Positions 15,749 to 24,771 of a stretch of DNA of 64,000 nucleotides are shown here, in pieces; the first letter of the stretch is position 1, and each line of letters opens with the position of its first letter. A program made the translations under genes and the position numbers. The notes below the pieces were generated by a model, which was not told where the DNA came from, ran no database searches, and saw nothing but the letters and a program-made list of their open reading frames with translations. Source of the DNA: PWPS01 sp964507105 (GTDB lineage: Bacteria; Patescibacteriota; Minisyncoccia; Minisyncoccales; PWPS01); the NCBI GenBank assembly GCA_964507105.1, contig CAZDOR010000003.1:1-64000 (forward strand). The letters are read 5' to 3'.

Positions 15749-18700
15749 AGAAAGTTATAATCGACTAAATAAAGAACAAAAAAGTGCTGTTGAAACTCTC
15801 GACGGACCGGTGATGGTGGTTGCCGGGCCGGGATCGGGAAAAACGGAGCTTCTTTCCGTTAGAGCGGCTAATATACTGAAAAAAAAGGATGTTCCGGCCG
15901 GTAGTTTATTATGCTTAACTTATACCGATGCAGCAGCTCTCAATATGAAGGAAAGATTGTCGGGGATGATAGGTGAGGAAGGTTACAAAGTTCCTGTTTT
16001 TACTTTTCATAGTTTTTGCAAGGAAATTATAGATAATAATTCGGAATACTTTTACAGAGGTGCCGATTTTGATTTGGCTGATGAGATAACCAAGACTGAG
16101 ATTTTGGAGGAGATTATTGAAGATTTAGATTATGATAATCCATTAAATAGTAAGCATCCCTCTTTGGGTTATGTTTATCTTAATTCAATAAAATCAATAA
16201 TCCCGGAACTAAAAAAAGCGGGAATAACACCGGATGAATTAAATTCTGCATTGCAGGCAAATAGAAAAATAATTGAAGACACAAATCCCTTAATTGAATC
16301 TGTCTTTAGTAGAAGGGTATCAAAATCAATGAGATCCGAAATTGAGAAGCTAATTGAAGAGATTAACGATTTAGAAGTGAACTTTCCCCTGGATAATTTC
16401 AAACCGTTAAACAAAGTAATTGCCGACTCTCTAAAGAAATCTCTGGAAGTTGAAAAAACGAAAGGGATAACGGCTTGGAAAAATGATTGGACCAAGAAAA
16501 GAAATGGTAAAAATGTTTTAAAAGACGACTATTACATAGAAAAACATAAAAGTTTAGCTCGAATTTATAAAAAATATGAAGAGGAGATGTATAGGAGGGG
16601 TCTTTATGATTTTTCAGATATGATTTTGGATGTAATAAAGGTTTTGGAAAGGGAGGATTCTCTGAGATACGACCTTCAAGAAAAATATTTATATATAATG
16701 GTTGATGAATTTCAGGACACGAGTGGAGTACAGATGAGGCTTCTTAAAAATTTAACTAAAGATGAGCCTCACGGACGACCCAACATTTGTGTCGTAGGTG
16801 ACGACGATCAGGCGATTTATAGATTTCAGGGAGCAGAAGTGTCCAATATTTTAAATTTTAAGAACTGGTATGAAGATGTAGGAGTTATAACTTTAGTTAA
16901 GAATTATAGATCCGGCCAAAGGATTATAGACTCAGCGAAAGAAGTTATATCAAGAGGATCGGAAAGATTAGAAGACAAGCTTGAAGAAGTTAATAAAGAT
17001 CTGCAGTCGGTTAAAGATTCAAAAGAGACCATAGAAGCAAAGAGCTTCAAGACAAAAGAAGAGGAGTATTCCTATGTTGCAAAAAGAGTAAAAGAATTAA
17101 TAGAGGGCGGAACCAAGCCGCAAGAGATAGCGGTAATAGCCAGAAAACACAAGATACTCAAAGAAGCGGCTCCATATTTTGCCGATATGGGTGTGCCGAT
17201 ATATGCCGAAAGAAAAGTTAATGTGTTGGAGAATGAAGTTGTTCGACAAATAATAAAAATTATAAGATTTGCCATCTATCTCTTGGAGGGGGACGAAGAT
17301 AAAGCTGACGAGCTTTTACCCGAAATACTCAGTTATCCCTTTTGGCGCTTAGATAGAGAAGAGATATGGAAGCTGGCAAGAATAGCCTATAAAAGTAGAA
17401 ATTCCTGGTTTGAAGAAATGGAAAAATCGGATCATTTTAAGGAGGTTTTTGAATTTTTATCTGAATTATCCAAAAAAGCTCAGTACAAAACAGCCGAAGA
17501 GGTGATAGATCTAACTGTTGGAAATGCAGAGTTAAACCCTAAAAGCCCACTTAAAAATTATTATTTTAACAAAGAAAACCTTAAAGAAGATCCGACAACT
17601 TATTTTAAGTTTCTTTCCGCCCTAAAGAAGTTTACTTTTTCACTGAGAAGTTTCAAAGAAGGTCGGCTTTTAAAAGCTGAAGATGTATTGGATTTTTATG
17701 ATAGACATGTCGACAATGATATAGCAATAAACGACACTAACCCACTGGTTACCGATTCGGACTCGGTTTCGCTTATTACGGCTCATAGTGGTAAAGGTAG
17801 AGAGTTCGATGCAGTATTCGTTCTTAGTTGCCAATCTGAGGTTTGGGCCGGTTCCGGAAAAGGAGGTAAGTTACCTTTACCATCTAATTTACCACTTAGC
17901 GTCAAAGAGACGAGAGATGATCATCTAAGGCTTTTCTATGTGACCCTGACCAGAGCAAAGTGGTTTTTATCTCTCACATCACACAAAAAAAGAAGTAGCG
18001 GAAGAGGGTACTCTCCTTTGGAATTTATTGACCACTTTAATATTGAGGACGAGAATACAGAAGTCGGCTATAAAGAGCTTGAAGCTTCAAGAAAAAGCTT
18101 TTATTCACCACCGTTTAAGGCGCGTGAACGTGACCTTTTGAAATCATCTGTAAAAGATTATTTTCTTAGCCCCACCGGTTTGAATAAATACTTGAATGTA
18201 GTCGACGATGGTCCGGAAGTTTTTTTGCAAGACACCTTGCTTAGATTTCCCTCCAAAAAGCATCCCGCGGCCTGTAATGGAACGGCAATTCATCAAACGT
18301 TGGCATGGATATACAATCAATTGAAGTCGACTGACAAGCTCCCCACAGAGGATGAGGTTTTAAATAGTTTTGAAAAGTATCTGAAAAAGCAAAGACTCTC
18401 CGGTAAGGATTTTGAAAAGTTTTTAAAAAAAGGGACAGATGCTTTAAAGGTTTTTTATAAAGAAAGAAGGGAAAATTTTGATTCAGGTCATAAAATAGAA
18501 AAAAACTTTAGGAATCAAGGAGTTAAAGTTGCAGGGCATAGATTGACCGGAAAGATAGATAAAATTGAAATTGACGGGAATAAGATGGTAGTTACCGACT
18601 TTAAAACGGGAAACCCCATTAAAAAATGGAAATCATTAAGAGGCTACGATCGTATTAAAGCTTGGAAATATAAAAATCAACTTATTTTTTATAAGCTCTT

Positions 18701-18956
18701 AATTAAAAACTCTACTGATTTTGAGAATTATGATGTCGATGTGGCTTGTTTAGAGTTTGTGGAGCCGACAAGCGAAGGAGAAATAGTTAAATTACCATTA
18801 AAAATAAAAGATGATGATGTAGAGCGAGTTAAGAATTTAATAGAGATAGTTATGAAAAGGATTAAAAACCTTAATTTTTCCACCGATGAAGATTATTCAA
18901 GAAATTCCGTTTCAGAAATTAAAAAATTCGAAGATAAACTATTGAAAAATATATGA
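15735..18956 (+). CDS. UvrD/AddA-like helicase with C-terminal PD-(D/E)XK nuclease
   Basis: A 1073-aa SF1A helicase: Q motif L-N-K-E-Q (11-15), Walker A G-P-G-S-G-K-T (31-37), D-E-F-Q-D near 323, V-G-D-D-D-Q-A-I-Y, N-Y-R-S, A-H-S-G-K-G-R-E-F-D and F-Y-V-T-L-T-R-A-K. The last ~200 residues hold a RecB-type nuclease with D-K-I-E-I and V-T-D-F-K-T-G (about 952-957). This is the AddA/RecB/AdnB architecture used in double-strand break resection. No AddB or RecC partner is present nearby, although the separate Cas4/AddB-like nuclease at 39147 could work with it; that is inference. Confidence 0.88.
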   Translation: MKDFKESYNRLNKEQKSAVETLDGPVMVVAGPGSGKTELLSVRAANILKKKDVPAGSLLCLTYTDAAALNMKERLSGMIGEEGYKVPVFTFHSFCKEIIDNNSEYFYRGADFDLADEITKTEILEEIIEDLDYDNPLNSKHPSLGYVYLNSIKSIIPELKKAGITPDELNSALQANRKIIEDTNPLIESVFSRRVSKSMRSEIEKLIEEINDLEVNFPLDNFKPLNKVIADSLKKSLEVEKTKGITAWKNDWTKKRNGKNVLKDDYYIEKHKSLARIYKKYEEEMYRRGLYDFSDMILDVIKVLEREDSLRYDLQEKYLYIMVDEFQDTSGVQMRLLKNLTKDEPHGRPNICVVGDDDQAIYRFQGAEVSNILNFKNWYEDVGVITLVKNYRSGQRIIDSAKEVISRGSERLEDKLEEVNKDLQSVKDSKETIEAKSFKTKEEEYSYVAKRVKELIEGGTKPQEIAVIARKHKILKEAAPYFADMGVPIYAERKVNVLENEVVRQIIKIIRFAIYLLEGDEDKADELLPEILSYPFWRLDREEIWKLARIAYKSRNSWFEEMEKSDHFKEVFEFLSELSKKAQYKTAEEVIDLTVGNAELNPKSPLKNYYFNKENLKEDPTTYFKFLSALKKFTFSLRSFKEGRLLKAEDVLDFYDRHVDNDIAINDTNPLVTDSDSVSLITAHSGKGREFDAVFVLSCQSEVWAGSGKGGKLPLPSNLPLSVKETRDDHLRLFYVTLTRAKWFLSLTSHKKRSSGRGYSPLEFIDHFNIEDENTEVGYKELEASRKSFYSPPFKARERDLLKSSVKDYFLSPTGLNKYLNVVDDGPEVFLQDTLLRFPSKKHPAACNGTAIHQTLAWIYNQLKSTDKLPTEDEVLNSFEKYLKKQRLSGKDFEKFLKKGTDALKVFYKERRENFDSGHKIEKNFRNQGVKVAGHRLTGKIDKIEIDGNKMVVTDFKTGNPIKKWKSLRGYDRIKAWKYKNQLIFYKLLIKNSTDFENYDVDVACLEFVEPTSEGEIVKLPLKIKDDDVERVKNLIEIVMKRIKNLNFSTDEDYSRNSVSEIKKFEDKLLKNI

Positions 18957-19426
18957 AAAAGTTAAAACCAAACTATTTTATAATTCCATTGGTCACTATT
19001 GGTGTTGCATTGCTTGGAAATTATTTTACATCTCAAGGAGTAAACGGTTGGTATGATGAGTTAGCTAAACCGGAATGGACACCCGGCGGAGCGTTTATAG
19101 GTGCCATGTGGACTTTTTTGTACGTTTTGGTCACTGTTATAGTTTTAAAATTTTGGAATAAATTCAAGGGTAGTAATAATTTTAAGATTATAATTGGGTT
19201 GTTTGTTTTGAATGCACTGCTTAATGCTACTTGGTCTATGTTATTTTTCGGTTTTAATCTCTTGGGATTTTCTTTAATACATATTGTTGCCTTAAATTTA
19301 ACGATTATTGCTCTAATGGTTTTAATTTGGCCGAAATCAAAATTTTTATCAATAGGACTTATCCCTTATACGGGCTGGGTTTTTGTGGCGAGCGTATTGA
19401 ATTACTTTATTTGGACTTTGAATTAA
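18953..19426 (+). CDS. TspO/MBR family membrane protein
   Basis: Five predicted membrane helices and the family signature W-Y-D-E-L-A-K-P-E-W-T-P (about 33-44), followed by W-T-F-L-Y and an N-A-x-W-S-x-L-F-F-G motif. TspO proteins bind tetrapyrroles and lipids; their bacterial role is in stress signalling or porphyrin handling. ATGA overlap with the helicase gene suggests co-transcription with a DNA repair block, an unusual setting. Length (157 aa) is normal. Confidence 0.88.
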   Translation: MKKLKPNYFIIPLVTIGVALLGNYFTSQGVNGWYDELAKPEWTPGGAFIGAMWTFLYVLVTVIVLKFWNKFKGSNNFKIIIGLFVLNALLNATWSMLFFGFNLLGFSLIHIVALNLTIIALMVLIWPKSKFLSIGLIPYTGWVFVASVLNYFIWTLN

Positions 19427-19430
19427 TACT

Positions 19431-20474
19431 ATGATTTTACATTTGGACATGGATTATTTTTTCGCTCAAGTGGAGGAGCGAGAGAACCCCAGATTCAAAG
19501 GAAAGCCTTTAGTTGTAGGAGCTGACCCCAAAGGCGGGGAGGCGAGGGGTGTTGTTTCGACTTGTAATTATGAGGCGAGGAAATTCGGTATACACTCGGG
19601 AATGGCAATTTCCAAAGCCTATACGGCCTGTCCCGATGCCATCTATTTGCCTGTTAACAAAGATCTTTATCAAAAAACTTCTGAAAATATTTTTAAAATT
19701 ATGGAAGGTGTGACGAAAAGAATCGAAAGAATTTCTTTTGATGAGGCTTACCTCAATTTATCGGAAGTTGTAAAAAATTGCGGTCAGGCAAAAAAGATTG
19801 GAGAAGATTTAAAGAAATTAATTTTAAGAAAAGAGGAGTTGACTTGCAGTGTGGGTATAGGGGAAAATAAAATGGTAGCAAAGATGGCCTCCGAAGAAGA
19901 AAAGCCGGATGGCCTTACCGTGATAAAACCGAAAGATACAGTCAAATACATATCGAAAAAACCGATTGAAGAGGTTCCCGGAATAGGTCCGAAAACAAAA
20001 TCAAAAATAGAGATTTTTTTGGGGAAGTCGAATCCGAAGATTAAAGATTTGAGAAGCTTGTCAAAGACTCAACTTAAAGATGAGCTGGGTAAAAGGGGCG
20101 AGTCTATTTTTGAACGAGCCAGGGGGAGGGACAGCTCAAAGGTATCTTCAAAAGTTAAAACCAAGTCACTGGGTCGGGAAACGACTTTTAATAAAAACAC
20201 AACTGATCCGGAGAAGATAATATCCACTTTCAAGTCCATCTGTAAAGAAGTGGCCGAGTTGGCTAAAGAGGAGGGGTTGATAAAGACAGTGGTAGCCGTC
20301 TGCAGATTTGAGGGTTTTAACACCTATACCAGGCAAATTTCCTTTAATCCACAAAAACCGACTGAAAAATTAATTTATAAAAGGGGAGTTAGATTGTTAC
20401 TTAAACTTTTGGCAGAAAAAACCAAACCGGTTAGACTTTTAGGAGTTAGAGTTATTTTTAACCAAGATAATTAG
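19431..20474 (+). CDS. dinB: Y-family DNA polymerase IV
   Basis: A 347-aa translesion polymerase. Catalytic acidic residues are visible in L-D6-M-D-Y-F-F near the N terminus and S-F-D-E-A-Y-L near 102-108. Phe11 occupies the steric-gate position. The segment around 40-52 (G-V-V-S-T-C-N-Y-E-A-R-K) is typical of Dpo4/DinB enzymes. A helix-hairpin-helix P-G-I-G-P-K-T follows, then the little-finger domain. It starts 4 bp after tspO and sits in a run with helicase-nuclease and flavodoxin genes. Confidence 0.92.
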   Translation: MILHLDMDYFFAQVEERENPRFKGKPLVVGADPKGGEARGVVSTCNYEARKFGIHSGMAISKAYTACPDAIYLPVNKDLYQKTSENIFKIMEGVTKRIERISFDEAYLNLSEVVKNCGQAKKIGEDLKKLILRKEELTCSVGIGENKMVAKMASEEEKPDGLTVIKPKDTVKYISKKPIEEVPGIGPKTKSKIEIFLGKSNPKIKDLRSLSKTQLKDELGKRGESIFERARGRDSSKVSSKVKTKSLGRETTFNKNTTDPEKIISTFKSICKEVAELAKEEGLIKTVVAVCRFEGFNTYTRQISFNPQKPTEKLIYKRGVRLLLKLLAEKTKPVRLLGVRVIFNQDN

Positions 20475-20478
20475 TTTT

Positions 20479-20955
20479 ATGAAAGTCGTAATTATATACG
20501 CTTCTATTCATCATAAAAACACTGAAAAAATAGCTCGGGAAATAAATGAAGAATTAAATGGGGAGCTAATTCCTTTTAGTGAAACTTCTGAAAAAGATGT
20601 GGTAAAAGCTGACCTTGTAGGTTTTGGTTCGGGGATATATATGAGAAAATTTCATAACGGCTTGATAAGGTTTATTAAAGATTTACCCGAGATGAATGAA
20701 AAAAAATGCTTTCTATTTTCAACAGCCGGATCAAAAAGCATTATCTTCAATCGGGGACATAAATTAATTAAAAGAATTTTAAAAAATAAAAACTTTAAGG
20801 TTGTTGGTGAATTCGATTGCTTGGGTTATGACAGTTTTGGCCCCTTGAAGTTTTTCGGCGGAGTTAACAAAGGTAGGCCAAATAAAAGTGATTTAAACGA
20901 TGCGAGAGAATTTGCTAAAAAATTATCGATTCAAAACAAAAAGAGCAAAGATTAA
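20479..20955 (+). CDS. Flavodoxin-family protein
   Basis: A 158-aa flavodoxin-like protein. The N-terminal Y-A-S-I-H-H-K-N-T-E-K-I-A loop (8-20) is a phosphate-binding-loop variant, and G-F-G-S-G-I-Y (48-54) and S-T-A-G (81-84) frame the FMN site. The organisation resembles menaquinone-dependent protoporphyrinogen oxidase HemG and similar single-domain flavodoxins. The electron partner is unknown. It lies 4 bp after dinB. Confidence 0.8.
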   Translation: MKVVIIYASIHHKNTEKIAREINEELNGELIPFSETSEKDVVKADLVGFGSGIYMRKFHNGLIRFIKDLPEMNEKKCFLFSTAGSKSIIFNRGHKLIKRILKNKNFKVVGEFDCLGYDSFGPLKFFGGVNKGRPNKSDLNDAREFAKKLSIQNKKSKD

Positions 20956-21015
20956 CTTGAAAAACAATAATTTTAAATAAATTTATTTTTAAAATACACT
21001 TATCTAAAAAGATAA

Positions 21016-21900
21016 ATGAATAACAAACTAAAAATAGTTTTAAAAGGGCTGGCTTATATTATATTAATCCATGTTTTAGTTTCTTTGGTAGTGGTTTTTA
21101 TACTGATCAATCCACGAGAAAACAATATTACCGAAAATCCGGAAGATTACGGTTTGAATTATGAAGAAGTTGAATTCAAATCTCGTGACGGGATTAATCT
21201 GCAAGGGTGGTTTATCGAATCCCTTTCCGAAGATGCCTTAGCAACAGTGGTTTTGATGCACGGATATCCGGAAAACAAAAGCAGTTTGATTCCCGAAGCG
21301 AGTTATTTAATCGAAGATTTCGATGTTTTTGTGTTTGATTTTAGGGCTTTAGGGGATAGTGAGGGTAATATTTCGACTTTGGGGGCGAAAGAAACTGAAG
21401 ATTTACATGGAGCTCTCGATTATATTAAAGGTAATAAGCGCAACGAAAATATTTTTCTTTGGGGCTTTTCGATGGGTGGTGGTGTCGCTTTACAGGTTGC
21501 CCCGGAAAGAGATGATGTTGATGCGGTTGTATCGGACACCTCTTTTTCAAGTATGGGTAAAAGTGTAGAGGATATTTTTCCAGTTCCGGTTTTAAGAAAA
21601 ACCATAAAACCCTTCATCGGTTTTTGGGTGGATACCTTGGTGAAAATTGATATTGAAAAAGTCTCTCCAAAGAAGTCTGCTGAAAAAATAACCATACCCG
21701 TTTATTTAATACACGCAAAAGACGATCCACATGTTTCAATAGAGCACGGCCGGCGTTTGGAGGAAGCACTAATTGAAAATCCCGGATTGACGACCAACTT
21801 TATTGATGGAAGGGCGACATGTCCCGATATTTCGGCATGCGGAACTGCAGAACAGCCGGTTAGCGAATGGCTGATTGAAATCGCGGAAGAGGATGCATAA
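21016..21900 (+). CDS. Membrane-anchored alpha/beta hydrolase, His not evident
   Basis: A 294-aa protein with an N-terminal membrane helix (about 10-30) followed by an alpha/beta-hydrolase fold: oxyanion region L-M-H-G-Y-P (about 80-85), nucleophile elbow G-F-S152-M-G-G, and acid loop H-A-K-D-D-P-H (about 233-239). In related enzymes a catalytic His follows 25-35 residues after the Asp. Here that stretch (F-I-D-G-R-A-T-C-P-D-I-S-A-C) has none. The catalytic state is therefore uncertain. The hydrolase class cannot be assigned. Confidence 0.75.
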   Translation: MNNKLKIVLKGLAYIILIHVLVSLVVVFILINPRENNITENPEDYGLNYEEVEFKSRDGINLQGWFIESLSEDALATVVLMHGYPENKSSLIPEASYLIEDFDVFVFDFRALGDSEGNISTLGAKETEDLHGALDYIKGNKRNENIFLWGFSMGGGVALQVAPERDDVDAVVSDTSFSSMGKSVEDIFPVPVLRKTIKPFIGFWVDTLVKIDIEKVSPKKSAEKITIPVYLIHAKDDPHVSIEHGRRLEEALIENPGLTTNFIDGRATCPDISACGTAEQPVSEWLIEIAEEDA

Positions 21901-21925
21901 TTGTTACTAATTTCCGGTTTAAAAA

Positions 21926-22966
21926 ATGTCAATAAAACCCGCTTTGAACTCATTTTTAAAAAAAGAGATTCGTCTGAAGCGACGAGAATTGCTTGATCTT
22001 GCTTTACTATTTTTAGTTTTTATTTTTTCTTTATTTTTTTGGAATTATTTACGAAATATCGAAATAAATATTTATTTAATAGAACGTTTCGGTTTTCTGC
22101 ATAATCTTGATCCGTTTCCCTTTTTCGGGTTGTTTTTTTCTCTGATGATGTTGATCGGAGTGGAAGAAATTTTTATCTTCTTCCTTTTCCCGGTTTTTTA
22201 TTGGGTGGAAGAAAAAAAACTGACCGTAAGAATGATTTTTGCTTTGCTTTTCGGAGCCACCGCCACCTTTTTTCTGAGAAGATTTTTACTTCTTCCTCGT
22301 CCATACATTCCGGAACATAATATGACTACAGCAGGCCCCTCTTTTCCGAGTGGCCATGTTGTTCAATTTATAATGGTCGGAGGAGTTTTGTTTTTACATT
22401 ATAAAAACAGGCTTTTAAAATATTTTTTTGCGGGTTATTTGGTTTTTATGGGTTTTATAAGATTATTTACGGGAAACCACTTTCTTGATGATGTCGTTTT
22501 TGGGTTAATTTTTGGTGGGTTTTTGATATATTTATTCGATAAAATAGTTACCGTATTGGAAAGTATCGATATAGATTTATATTTTTATCTTTATCTGATA
22601 ACTTTGGCAGCCCTTCCCGTTACTACTTTTGTTCTCAGTGGAAGCGCTACGAGACATAACCGTCTACTTTTTTATTTTGCGGGATTTTTATTTGGGTATA
22701 TTTTGGATAGGAATTTTTTCGGCAACTTGAAGTTAAGAAAAAAATTGGAGAAAAGAATTAAAATTATTTTCGGATTACTTATTGCTGCACCATTTGTTTT
22801 TTCGCATATTACTGTAACAAGATTTATGGGACTCGGTTTGCCTTTCTATTTTGAGTTTCCCGCTTTCCTTTTTTTCGGGCTTTTTGCTTCTTTCCTTTGG
22901 CCGATTACATTTCATAAGCTTTTCGGATTAATAAAGAAAAAAAGTGAAGAATTAGTTTATGGATAG
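21926..22966 (+). CDS. PAP2 family membrane phosphatase
   Basis: Multi-span membrane protein (346 aa) with the three acid-phosphatase motifs: R-R-F-L-L-L-P-R-P (about 124-132), P-S-F-P-S-G-H (about 143-149) and R-L-F-T-G-N-H-F-L-D-D (about 184-194). Members dephosphorylate lipid phosphates such as undecaprenyl pyrophosphate, phosphatidate or phosphatidylglycerophosphate. An extra membrane domain of about 130 residues follows the PAP2 core. Given the nearby cell-wall genes, carrier-lipid recycling is a reasonable guess. Confidence 0.85.
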   Translation: MSIKPALNSFLKKEIRLKRRELLDLALLFLVFIFSLFFWNYLRNIEINIYLIERFGFLHNLDPFPFFGLFFSLMMLIGVEEIFIFFLFPVFYWVEEKKLTVRMIFALLFGATATFFLRRFLLLPRPYIPEHNMTTAGPSFPSGHVVQFIMVGGVLFLHYKNRLLKYFFAGYLVFMGFIRLFTGNHFLDDVVFGLIFGGFLIYLFDKIVTVLESIDIDLYFYLYLITLAALPVTTFVLSGSATRHNRLLFYFAGFLFGYILDRNFFGNLKLRKKLEKRIKIIFGLLIAAPFVFSHITVTRFMGLGLPFYFEFPAFLFFGLFASFLWPITFHKLFGLIKKKSEELVYG

Positions 22967-23028
22967 TGGCACAATTAGAAGACTGAATTAAAGCGAGTTT
23001 ATGTAAAGTTTTCTATCCAAAATTATTG

Positions 23029-23037
23029 TGTTAAAAT
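23029..23037 (+). promoter_or_regulatory. Extended -10 promoter of the superoxide reductase gene
   Basis: TGT followed by TAAAAT (23032-23037). The leader to ATG 23077 is about 33 nt. No clear -35 box. Confidence 0.4.
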
Positions 23038-23076
23038 TATCTAAAAGAGTTAAAAATATAAATAATTATTAAAAGT

Positions 23077-23484
23077 ATGACTAAATTAAAAGAAATATAC
23101 AAATGCCAGGTTTGTGAAAATATTACGGAAGTAATCCATGAAGGAGTAGGTGAGCTTGTTTGTTGTGAAAAACCAATGGAAGTTATGGAGGCAAAAAAGG
23201 AAGATAAAGGTGGTGAAAAGCACGTACCGGTAATTGAAAAGCTTCCCGGCAAAGTATGCGATGGAAAAGATGGGTTTAAAGTGAAAGTTGGTGAGGCTAA
23301 TCACCCGATGGAGGAGGAGCATTTTATAGAGTGGATAGAGATTAATACTGTAGATGGAAAATCCGGTAAAAAGTTTTTAACACCGAATTCCGATCCGGAA
23401 GTAATTTTTCAAACCAGAAAAGAGGTGAAGTCAGTTCGAGCGTATTGTAATATTCATGATTTATGGATTTTAGAATTAAAATAG
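23077..23484 (+). CDS. dfx: Desulfoferrodoxin (2Fe superoxide reductase)
   Basis: Reduces superoxide to hydrogen peroxide without making oxygen. The N-terminal desulforedoxin centre has Cys10, Cys13, Cys29 and Cys30. The catalytic centre has E47-K48-H49, H76 (N-H-P-M), H82 and the C124-N-I-H127 pair. All iron ligands of both centres are present. Length (135 aa) is typical of class I neelaredoxin/desulfoferrodoxin. It marks an anaerobe exposed to oxygen at times. It lies 4 bp before ddl. Confidence 0.95.
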   Translation: MTKLKEIYKCQVCENITEVIHEGVGELVCCEKPMEVMEAKKEDKGGEKHVPVIEKLPGKVCDGKDGFKVKVGEANHPMEEEHFIEWIEINTVDGKSGKKFLTPNSDPEVIFQTRKEVKSVRAYCNIHDLWILELK

Positions 23485-23488
23485 AAAT

Positions 23489-24490
23489 ATGAATGTAGCT
23501 ATAATTTTCGGAGGAAAATCAGCCGAACACGAGGTCTCTTTAAGGTCTGCAAAAAGCATCCTTAACGCTTTAGATAGTAAATTTACTCCCATATTAATTG
23601 GCATTTCAAAAGAAGGGAAATGGTTTTTATGTGATAAAATTCCCGAGAGAGAGGTGGTTGGAGGTGAGACGGAGATAACCATTATGCCGGGAAAGGGGCT
23701 TCTTAATGCAGATGTGGTTTTCCCCGTCCTGCATGGTCCGAATGGAGAGGATGGTACTATTCAGGGGTTATTCAGAATGATAGATATACCGTTTGTAGCT
23801 TCCGGAGTTTTAGGTTCATCTGTTGCAATGGACAAAGAAGTTAGTAAAATTTTGCTTGAAAGTAAAGGGATTCCGGTTGTTGACTGGATTAGTTTTCAGA
23901 ATGAGATTGATATTGAGAGAGTGGAAGAAGAGTTTGATTATCCTATTTTTGTAAAACCGGCAAATTTGGGTTCATCAGTAGGAGTGTCGAAAGCGGAAAA
24001 TCGAAAAGAGCTCGTAGAGGCATCAGATAAGGCCTTTCAATATGATGAAAAAATTATAGTTGAAAGAGCTATAGACGGTAAAGAGCTGGAATGTTCCGTT
24101 CTCGGGAATTTAAACCCCGAAGCATCAGTTATGGGAGAGATTAGACCGGATGATTTTTATTCGTATAAAGAAAAGTACAGCAATGACAGTAACACTGAGC
24201 TTTTGGTACCCGCGGATATAAGTGATGAGCTGGAAAAGAAATTGCAAAAATTAGCTGTTCGCGCTTTCAAGGCGAATATGTGTGAGGGTATGGCCAGAGT
24301 AGATTTTTTGGTTGAGGATGGAGATGTATTTGTAAATGAACTGAACACTATTCCCGGATTCACTAACATAAGCATGTACCCCAAATTATGGGAGGAGTCG
24401 GGTCTTAATTTTTCCACGTTAGTCACGGAGTTAATTCAATTGGCGATGGATAGGTACAACAGGAAAAATAAGCTAAAAACGAGCTGCTAA
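23489..24490 (+). CDS. ddl: D-alanine--D-alanine ligase
   Basis: ATP-grasp enzyme making the D-Ala-D-Ala dipeptide of peptidoglycan. F-G-G-K-S-A-E-H-E-V-S (7-17) is the family N-terminal signature; L-H-G-P-N-G-E-D-G (about 83-91), the K-P-A-N-L-G-S-S-V-G-V ATP-grasp loop and the metal site N-E-L-N-T-I-P-G-F are intact. Length 333 aa is normal. It is part of the peptidoglycan set completed by murC, mraY, murD, ftsW and murG further on. Confidence 0.95.
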   Translation: MNVAIIFGGKSAEHEVSLRSAKSILNALDSKFTPILIGISKEGKWFLCDKIPEREVVGGETEITIMPGKGLLNADVVFPVLHGPNGEDGTIQGLFRMIDIPFVASGVLGSSVAMDKEVSKILLESKGIPVVDWISFQNEIDIERVEEEFDYPIFVKPANLGSSVGVSKAENRKELVEASDKAFQYDEKIIVERAIDGKELECSVLGNLNPEASVMGEIRPDDFYSYKEKYSNDSNTELLVPADISDELEKKLQKLAVRAFKANMCEGMARVDFLVEDGDVFVNELNTIPGFTNISMYPKLWEESGLNFSTLVTELIQLAMDRYNRKNKLKTSC

Positions 24491-24516
24491 AAAAAAGAGA
24501 GGAATTTAATCCTCTC
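24489..24516 (-). terminator. Rho-independent terminator, minus strand
   Basis: Stem GAGAGGA (24497-24503) / TCCTCTC (24510-24516). Read on the minus strand it is followed by eight T. The stop codon of the small minus-strand gene lies inside the loop. Confidence 0.85.
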
Positions 24517-24661
24517 GACTTATATTCCTCCGTTTCTCTTTTAAGTATTGCTGAAAATCTTTTGTCCGTTTATTTTTGTTTCTCTTTTTATCGTCTAACG
24601 ATTTGGAACAGGGCTTGATCGGAGCCACCTTAATAACATTTTTTCTCCGCTCAACCTTCAA
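24506..24661 (-). CDS. Small basic protein, 51 aa, TTG start
   Basis: Between ddl and the exonuclease gene, the minus strand carries a short gene with an unusually strong ribosome site, AAGGGAGGTGACC, ending 2 bp before a TTG start at 24661. The product is very Lys/Arg-rich (R-R-K-N-V-I-K-V-A-P-I-K-P near the N terminus, then K-R-N-K-N-K-R) with no membrane segment. A perfect terminator directly follows. The longer frame from an ATG at 24691 is less likely because the Shine-Dalgarno would be internal. Function unknown; RNA or DNA binding is plausible from charge only. Confidence 0.65.
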   Translation of the reverse strand: MKVERRKNVIKVAPIKPCSKSLDDKKRNKNKRTKDFQQYLKEKRRNISRED

Positions 24662-24771
24662 GAGGTCACCTCCCTTGACGTATGATATCAAAGTTAATTT
24701 TTTTGAAAACCCTAAAAAATAATGTTGCTTTGTGCTATATTAATTGAAAGAAAAATTAATCAATAAAGACA

